Shown here in pieces: positions 7,987-11,748 of a stretch of 11,748 bases of DNA. Origin of the DNA: Rheinheimera sp. (GTDB lineage: Bacteria; Pseudomonadota; Gammaproteobacteria; Enterobacterales; Alteromonadaceae); contig NZ_JAIWOI010000324.1 in NCBI RefSeq assembly GCF_020217005.1, forward strand, positions 1 through 11,748, read 5' to 3'. A program made the position numbers and the translations under genes. How positions within the stretch are numbered: position 1 is the stretch's first letter; each line of letters begins with the position of its first letter. The notes beneath the pieces were generated by a model. It made no database searches. It had not been told where the DNA came from and worked only from the letters and a program-made list of their open reading frames with translations.

Positions 7987-8001
7987 ATTAAAGTCTTTAA
8001 T
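7987..8001. promoter_or_regulatory. Perfect dyad ATTAAAGTCTTTAAT close to the transporter start
   Basis: Two 7-bp arms around a single T end 29 bases before the ATG. The dyad includes a -10-like TTTAAT (7996-8001) but no good -35 is found 17 bases upstream. It could be an operator for a second regulator or a small leader hairpin; no specific factor can be named. Confidence 0.3.
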
Positions 8002-8030
8002 ACAGCTGCCGGACTCAACAGGACAATGAT

Positions 8031-9542
8031 ATGCAACAAAAGCCTAATCTCAGTTTCTGGCAGATCTGGAACATGTGTTTTGGATTCCTTGGCATCCAGT
8101 TTGGTTTTGCTTTGCAAAACGGTAACGTCAGCCGGATTTTCCAGACCTTGGGTGCCAGCATAGATGAAATCCCTATTTTGTGGATAGCTGCACCTTTAAC
8201 AGGGTTGCTGGTTCAGCCCTTAATTGGTCACTTCAGTGATAAAACCTGGACCAAGCTGGGCCGCCGCAGGCCGTTTTTTCTTTATGGCGCTATAGTCACT
8301 ACGCTTGCTTTGTTTTTTATGCCAAATTCCCCAGGCTTATGGATAGCAGCCGGTATGTTGTGGATTCTAGACGCTGCTATCAACGTCACTATGGAGCCAT
8401 TCCGTGCATTTGTCGGCGATAATTTAAACGCCAAACAGCGGCCTATGGGCTTTTCAATGCAAAGTTTCTTTATTGGCGTGGGCGCTGTGATCGCTTCTGC
8501 TTTGCCCTGGATCCTGACGAACTGGTTTAATGTCGCTAATACGGCGCCTGAAGGTCAGATCCCTGATTCGGTTAAATATTCCTTTTACACCGGTGGTGCC
8601 GTGTTACTCCTGGCTGTGCTTTGGACAGTGATCCGTAGCAAAGAATACAGCCCGGCTGAACTGGCAGAGTATGAAAAAGCGGAAATGGCAGAGCCACATC
8701 ATCAGGCACCGGCTATGCAGCCTGCAGGTTCGGGTAAAACCTACTTTCATCGTGGCTGGGCTTTTGTGCTGGTTGGTATTATTTGTCTGACGGTTGTGTA
8801 CAACTGGGACATGGATAAGCAGTTGTATATTTTGGGTGGTGGCCTGGCTGCTTTTGGTTTGTTGCAATGGCTGACCAGCTGGTATAAAACCAAAGAAAAC
8901 TACACTATGCTGGTGCAAATCATCGACGATTTGTACAGTATGCCTATTACCATGAGGCGCTTAGCTGTAGTGCAGTTTTTCTCCTGGTTTGCGTTGTTTT
9001 CCTTATGGATTTACACCACTGCAGCCGTGACAGCGACTCATTATGGCAGCAGCGATACCACCTCAGCGGCCTACAACGAAGGCGCGGATTGGGTAGGTAT
9101 TCTGTTTGCTATTTACAACGGCTTTGCCGCTATTGCCGCTTTATTAATTCCAATTATGGTGCGTAAGTCCAGCATTCAACTGACCCATAGTTTTAATCTG
9201 GTTTGCGGTGCTTTTGGTTTATTTGGTTTTATGTGGATTGAAGACCCGCTGATGTTGTGGATCCCAATGATAGGTATAGGCATGGCATGGGCGTCGATTT
9301 TATCCCTGCCTTATGCGTTATTAGCCGACAGCCTGCCGGCTAATAAAATGGGGGTCTATATGGGGATATTTAATATCTTTATCGTGTTACCACAGTTGCT
9401 GGCTGCCAGTATTTTGGGCTCCCTGGTCAACCATCTGTTTGAGAAACAAGCTATTTATGCCTTGGTTATAGGTGGGGTCAGCTGGATTATTGCAGCCTTG
9501 TATGTGCTCAGAGTAAAAACCCGCCGTCTGGCTTCGAAATAA
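8031..9542 (+). CDS. MFS maltose/maltodextrin-type sugar transporter (SLC45/GPH-like)
   Basis: This is a 503-residue inner-membrane permease of the major facilitator superfamily with about 12 hydrophobic segments and a cytoplasmic loop rich in charged residues and His around 203-237. The segment GHFSDKTWTKLGRRRP (66-81) is the loop 2-3 signature of the sucrose/maltose:proton symporter group (SLC45-like, bacterial MalT type). FALQNGNVSRIFQTLG in helix 1 and ALLADSLPANKMGVYMGIFN in the C-terminal half are also typical of that group. It likely imports maltose or short maltodextrins produced by exported amylases. The start ATG has AGGA 7 bases upstream; an out-of-frame ATG at 8026 is ignored. It is separated from the peptidase by a terminator, so it has its own promoter, probably controlled by the LacI-type regulator nearby. 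The exact sugar is inferred from context. Confidence 0.88.
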   Translation: MQQKPNLSFWQIWNMCFGFLGIQFGFALQNGNVSRIFQTLGASIDEIPILWIAAPLTGLLVQPLIGHFSDKTWTKLGRRRPFFLYGAIVTTLALFFMPNSPGLWIAAGMLWILDAAINVTMEPFRAFVGDNLNAKQRPMGFSMQSFFIGVGAVIASALPWILTNWFNVANTAPEGQIPDSVKYSFYTGGAVLLLAVLWTVIRSKEYSPAELAEYEKAEMAEPHHQAPAMQPAGSGKTYFHRGWAFVLVGIICLTVVYNWDMDKQLYILGGGLAAFGLLQWLTSWYKTKENYTMLVQIIDDLYSMPITMRRLAVVQFFSWFALFSLWIYTTAAVTATHYGSSDTTSAAYNEGADWVGILFAIYNGFAAIAALLIPIMVRKSSIQLTHSFNLVCGAFGLFGFMWIEDPLMLWIPMIGIGMAWASILSLPYALLADSLPANKMGVYMGIFNIFIVLPQLLAASILGSLVNHLFEKQAIYALVIGGVSWIIAALYVLRVKTRRLASK

Positions 9543-9564
9543 TCAGCCCCTTGAGAGTTCTCCC

Positions 9565-9601
9565 GCTTCTGGCCATGTTTCGCGATGGACAGGCCAGAAG
9601 C
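9565..9601 (+). terminator. Hairpin terminator between convergent transporter and rlmF genes
   Basis: A perfect 10-bp stem (GCTTCTGGCC / GGCCAGAAGC) with a 17-base loop lies 22 bases after the transporter stop, followed by the T-rich but interrupted run TCTCTTATTCTCTTTTTAG. No T-run follows on the minus strand, so it serves the transporter gene better than rlmF. Confidence 0.6.
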
Positions 9602-9621
9602 ACCTATCTCTTATTCTCTTT

Positions 9622-10557
9622 TTAGTTTTTCTGCCATCTGAATTGCGCCCAAAGCTGACGCTGTTTATCAGTCATAAAACTCCAGGCTAAAATCCGGCTT
9701 TGCTTATTGCCCTGATGCATCTCAAGTAACTGCTGTTCTGCGCCCAATGCCGTCAGTTGCTGCTGCAGTGCTGGCAGGTTCTGTTGTTTTGACACCAGGC
9801 TACTAAACCACAAGACTTGCGAGCCGTAACTCTGGCTCTGTTCTATCATCAGCCGGATAAAGGTGGCTTCTCCGCCATCACACCAGAGTTCATGCGAACG
9901 GCCAGCAAAGTTTAATTCGGCACTGTTAAGCCCAAGATTACGGGCTTTACGTTGACTGCCTGCTATGGCCTGTTCAGCCGAGGTGTGAAAAGGGGGGTTG
10001 CACAAGGTCAGATCAAATAGGTCACCGGCTTGAATAATGCCGTGAAAAATATGGGCCGGGTTTTGCTGTGACCTTAAGGCTATTCTATGCTGCAGCTGAT
10101 TCTGTTCAATTAACAGCTCAGCGGCCGCCAGAGCTTGCGGATCAAGCTCTGCAGCCGTGACTTTCCAGCCATATTCAGCCTGCGCCAACAAGGGATAGAT
10201 CAGGTTCGCGCCACAACCTATGTCCAGAAGTTGCACTTTAGCACCTGTGGGTACTTTGTGTTTGTTCAGCCTGGCTAACAGATCTGCCAAGTAATGCAGA
10301 TAGTCCGCCCGACCCGGTACAGCGGGGCATAAAAAACCATCTGGCAACTGCCAGTGTTCGACTGAGTACAGCTGTTTTAACAATGCCTGATTCAGGGTTT
10401 TGACCGCATCAGGGTTTGCAAAGTCTATGGAAGGGGTGCCGTAGCCATTGTCGCGGACAAAAGCAGCTAAAGCAGGAACCGCCGCACAGAGGGCGGCGAA
10501 ATCATAAGGCTGCAGATGCTTGTTGCGTGGATGCAGAGTTTTACCGGGTGTATTCAT
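9622..10557 (-). CDS. rlmF: 23S rRNA (adenine(1618)-N(6))-methyltransferase RlmF
   Basis: This 311-residue SAM-dependent enzyme methylates N6 of A1618 in 23S rRNA (E. coli RlmF/YbiN, 308 residues). The N-terminal block LHPRNKHLQPYDF (8-20), SIDFANPDAVKTLN (43-56) and CPAVPGRADYLHYLADLL (77-94) are family-specific. LLDIGCGANLIYPLL (110-124) is the SAM-binding motif I, and NPPF (187-190) is the catalytic motif IV of N6-adenine methyltransferases. FSSLVSKQQN (251-260) is also conserved. The frame is open to a TTG at 10602, which would overlap the regulator gene; the ATG at 10555-10557 places MNTPGKTLHPRNKH at the normal family start and was chosen, although its upstream bases (CCCCCAGCG) give no good Shine-Dalgarno. 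It follows the LacI-type gene by 23 bp and may be cotranscribed with it. Confidence 0.95.
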   Translation of the reverse strand: MNTPGKTLHPRNKHLQPYDFAALCAAVPALAAFVRDNGYGTPSIDFANPDAVKTLNQALLKQLYSVEHWQLPDGFLCPAVPGRADYLHYLADLLARLNKHKVPTGAKVQLLDIGCGANLIYPLLAQAEYGWKVTAAELDPQALAAAELLIEQNQLQHRIALRSQQNPAHIFHGIIQAGDLFDLTLCNPPFHTSAEQAIAGSQRKARNLGLNSAELNFAGRSHELWCDGGEATFIRLMIEQSQSYGSQVLWFSSLVSKQQNLPALQQQLTALGAEQQLLEMHQGNKQSRILAWSFMTDKQRQLWAQFRWQKN

Positions 10558-10580
10558 CGCTGGGGGACCAGGGCGGCAGC

Positions 10581-11621
10581 TTAAAGCTCTGCGGCACCAC
10601 AAGATTGACGGATAATAATTTTAGGCTGAATTTCGGTCAGTTCCACTGGCTGATGGTTAATCAGTTTTAACAAATTGACCACCAACATTTCTCCCGCTAA
10701 AGAGGTATTCTGTTGAATAGTGGTTAAAGCCGGCGAGGAAAATGAGGCCACCGGGATATCGTCAAAACCAACAACTGCTACATCTTCCGGCACCTTGAGG
10801 CCTTTTTTCTGTAAAGCGCGGATAGCGCCTATAGCTATCAGATCGCTGGCACAAAATAAGGCATCAAAGCTTTTGCCCTGTGCATGTAATTCATTAATCG
10901 CATCAAAGCCAGCCTGTTCTGTGGAGATAGCGTCAAGTTGCGCCACTGTATCTCCGGCTATACCAGCTTGTTCCAGTGCGTGCACCATACCCTGATAACG
11001 AGCCAAAAACTCAGGACTGTGATCCGAAGCATTGCCAATAAAAGCAAAACGTTTTCGCCCTTGTGCTAATAAATGTTGACCAGCAAGTTTTCCCCCTTGC
11101 AGATTATTGCTGCGAATAGTGAATTCAGGATGGCCATGCACTTCAGCACCCCAACAAACAAAGTGGGTCTGCTGAGCTAGCAGCGTATTGAGTTTTTCTT
11201 CGTAGTCTTTGTAGTCGCCGTACCCCAATAAAATAATACCGTCGGCTTTTTTGCTGTCTTCATAGTCGGCATGCCAGTCGTTGCTTAATTGCTGGAAAGA
11301 GACCAATAAGTCGTGGCCACGTTGGCTGCAAGCCCGGGTGATACTACCAAGCATTGCGAGGAAAAATGGATTAATCTGGGATTCGTCTACAGTAGGGTCT
11401 TCAAACAGCAATAAGGCCAAAGTACCAGTCGTCTGTTTGCGCAAATTACTGGCATTTTTATCGACCTTGTAATTGAGCTGCTTGGCAATAGCGAAAATTT
11501 TATCTTTGGTTTCCTGATTAACAGCCGGGCTGTCACGCAATGCACGTGAAACTGTGGATTGCGATACGCCGGCCAGGTAGGCGATATCAAAAGAGGTCGC
11601 TTTTCCTTTCATTGGTGTCAT
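10581..11621 (-). CDS. LacI/GalR-family transcriptional regulator, probably of maltodextrin genes
   Basis: This is a DNA-binding repressor of the LacI family, 346 residues from the chosen start. The helix-turn-helix SFDIAYLAGVSQSTVSRAL occupies residues 10-28 and the hinge helix NASNLRKQ is at 56-63, with the minor-groove Leu at 60. The rest is the periplasmic-binding-protein-like sugar sensor (ADGIILLG; FIGNASDHSPEFLARYQGM; DALFCASDLIAIGAIRALQKKGLKVPEDVAVVGFDDIP, split here by motif). Three in-frame ATGs exist: 11654, 11621 and 11612. I chose 11621 because AGGA lies 9 bases ahead of it; 11612 gives the most family-like start (MKGKATSFDIA) but lacks a Shine-Dalgarno, and 11654 falls at the edge of an ERIC-like repeat. 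Its neighbours (GH31, GH13, maltose-type MFS) suggest it is a MalR-like regulator; the effector is inferred. Confidence 0.9.
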   Translation of the reverse strand: MTPMKGKATSFDIAYLAGVSQSTVSRALRDSPAVNQETKDKIFAIAKQLNYKVDKNASNLRKQTTGTLALLLFEDPTVDESQINPFFLAMLGSITRACSQRGHDLLVSFQQLSNDWHADYEDSKKADGIILLGYGDYKDYEEKLNTLLAQQTHFVCWGAEVHGHPEFTIRSNNLQGGKLAGQHLLAQGRKRFAFIGNASDHSPEFLARYQGMVHALEQAGIAGDTVAQLDAISTEQAGFDAINELHAQGKSFDALFCASDLIAIGAIRALQKKGLKVPEDVAVVGFDDIPVASFSSPALTTIQQNTSLAGEMLVVNLLKLINHQPVELTEIQPKIIIRQSCGAAEL

Positions 11622-11652
11622 CGGGGCTATTCCTGGCTGATCTGTTGACTTC

Positions 11653-11748
11653 ATATACCCTTCTTACTTGAAGCTGCAGCTGCGTTGACTGCGCTCTATA
11701 GCCCCAATCACATAGAATGACTATGCTCTTGGGGTCTCTATCTCTTGT
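11653..11748 (-). repeat. ERIC-like intergenic repeat, partial copy at window edge
   Basis: Read on the minus strand, this aligns with the right-hand 95 or so bases of the copy at 5398-5525; the rest lies beyond the window. It keeps the core hairpin (CATAG / CTATG around TCATT) and its outer stem is perfect here, CCCCAA with TTGGGG. The 3' end CTGCAGCTTCAAGTAAGAAG then GGGTATA matches the ERIC terminal block closely. The repeat ends on the first possible ATG of the LacI-type gene (11652-11654), so it forms that gene's immediate upstream region. Confidence 0.85.

Larger units (their letters stand above)
7662..8030 (+). promoter_or_regulatory. Upstream control region of the MFS transporter gene
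   Basis: No convincing gene is seen here. It holds the CG-centred palindrome (7806-7819), a second dyad (7987-8001) and a possible 40-codon leader ORF (7907-8029). A candidate sigma-70 promoter is TTGTTG (7822-7827), 18-base spacer, TCTAAT (7846-7851); the -10 matches 5 of 6 consensus bases but the -35 is poor. The Shine-Dalgarno AGGA (8020-8023) sits 7 bases before the transporter ATG. The promoter choice is inference. Confidence 0.45.

Noticed and set aside
10558..10602. TTG start for rlmF at 10602
   Set aside because: It would overlap the upstream regulator gene and add residues not seen in RlmF; the ATG at 10557 gives the family-typical start.

Overview
The window looks like chromosomal DNA of a free-living, polysaccharide-using gammaproteobacterium. 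The gene content and protein style fit the Rheinheimera/Alishewanella/Alteromonadales neighbourhood, but this is an inference from protein resemblance and not a proven assignment. Coding density is high. No tRNA, rRNA, CRISPR array, transposase or prophage gene is visible. Two ERIC-like intergenic repeats are present.

Layout. (1) Positions 1-3519 (+) hold a 5'-truncated GH31 alpha-glucosidase/transglucosidase followed, with a 4-bp ATGA overlap, by a secreted GH13 cyclomaltodextrinase/neopullulanase-type amylase. (2) Positions 3513-3896 (-) hold a small DCC-family (DUF393) thiol-disulfide protein whose 3' end overlaps the amylase gene tail to tail. (3) Positions 4053-5261 (+) hold a two-gene unit: a protein resembling a stripped-down flagellin, then a homologue of the flagellin-specific factor FlaF. 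No other flagellar gene is in view. (4) Positions 5398-5525 are a complete ERIC-like element, directly followed by an M13 (PepO/neprilysin) metallopeptidase lipoprotein (5547-7616, +) with a strong terminator. (5) Positions 7617-8030 are a 414-bp non-coding stretch with a perfect CG-centred palindrome, a second dyad and a possible 40-codon leader ORF, ahead of a maltose/maltodextrin-type MFS transporter (8031-9542, +). (6) On the minus strand, a LacI-family regulator (10581-11621) is followed after 23 bp by the 23S rRNA methyltransferase gene rlmF (9622-10557). A second ERIC-like copy begins right at the regulator's 5' end and runs off the window.

How the genes fit together. The GH31 and GH13 enzymes, the MFS transporter and the LacI-type regulator form a coherent alpha-glucan (maltodextrin) utilisation set. 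The amylase cuts oligosaccharides after export, the transporter brings maltose-like products through the inner membrane, the GH31 enzyme processes alpha-glucosides, and the regulator probably controls them through CG-centred palindromes such as the one at 7806-7819. The DCC protein, the peptidase and rlmF look like unrelated neighbours.

The most unusual item is the flagellin-like gene plus flaF homologue sitting alone among carbohydrate genes. The two ERIC-like copies, both placed immediately upstream of a start codon and in the same orientation relative to that gene, come second.
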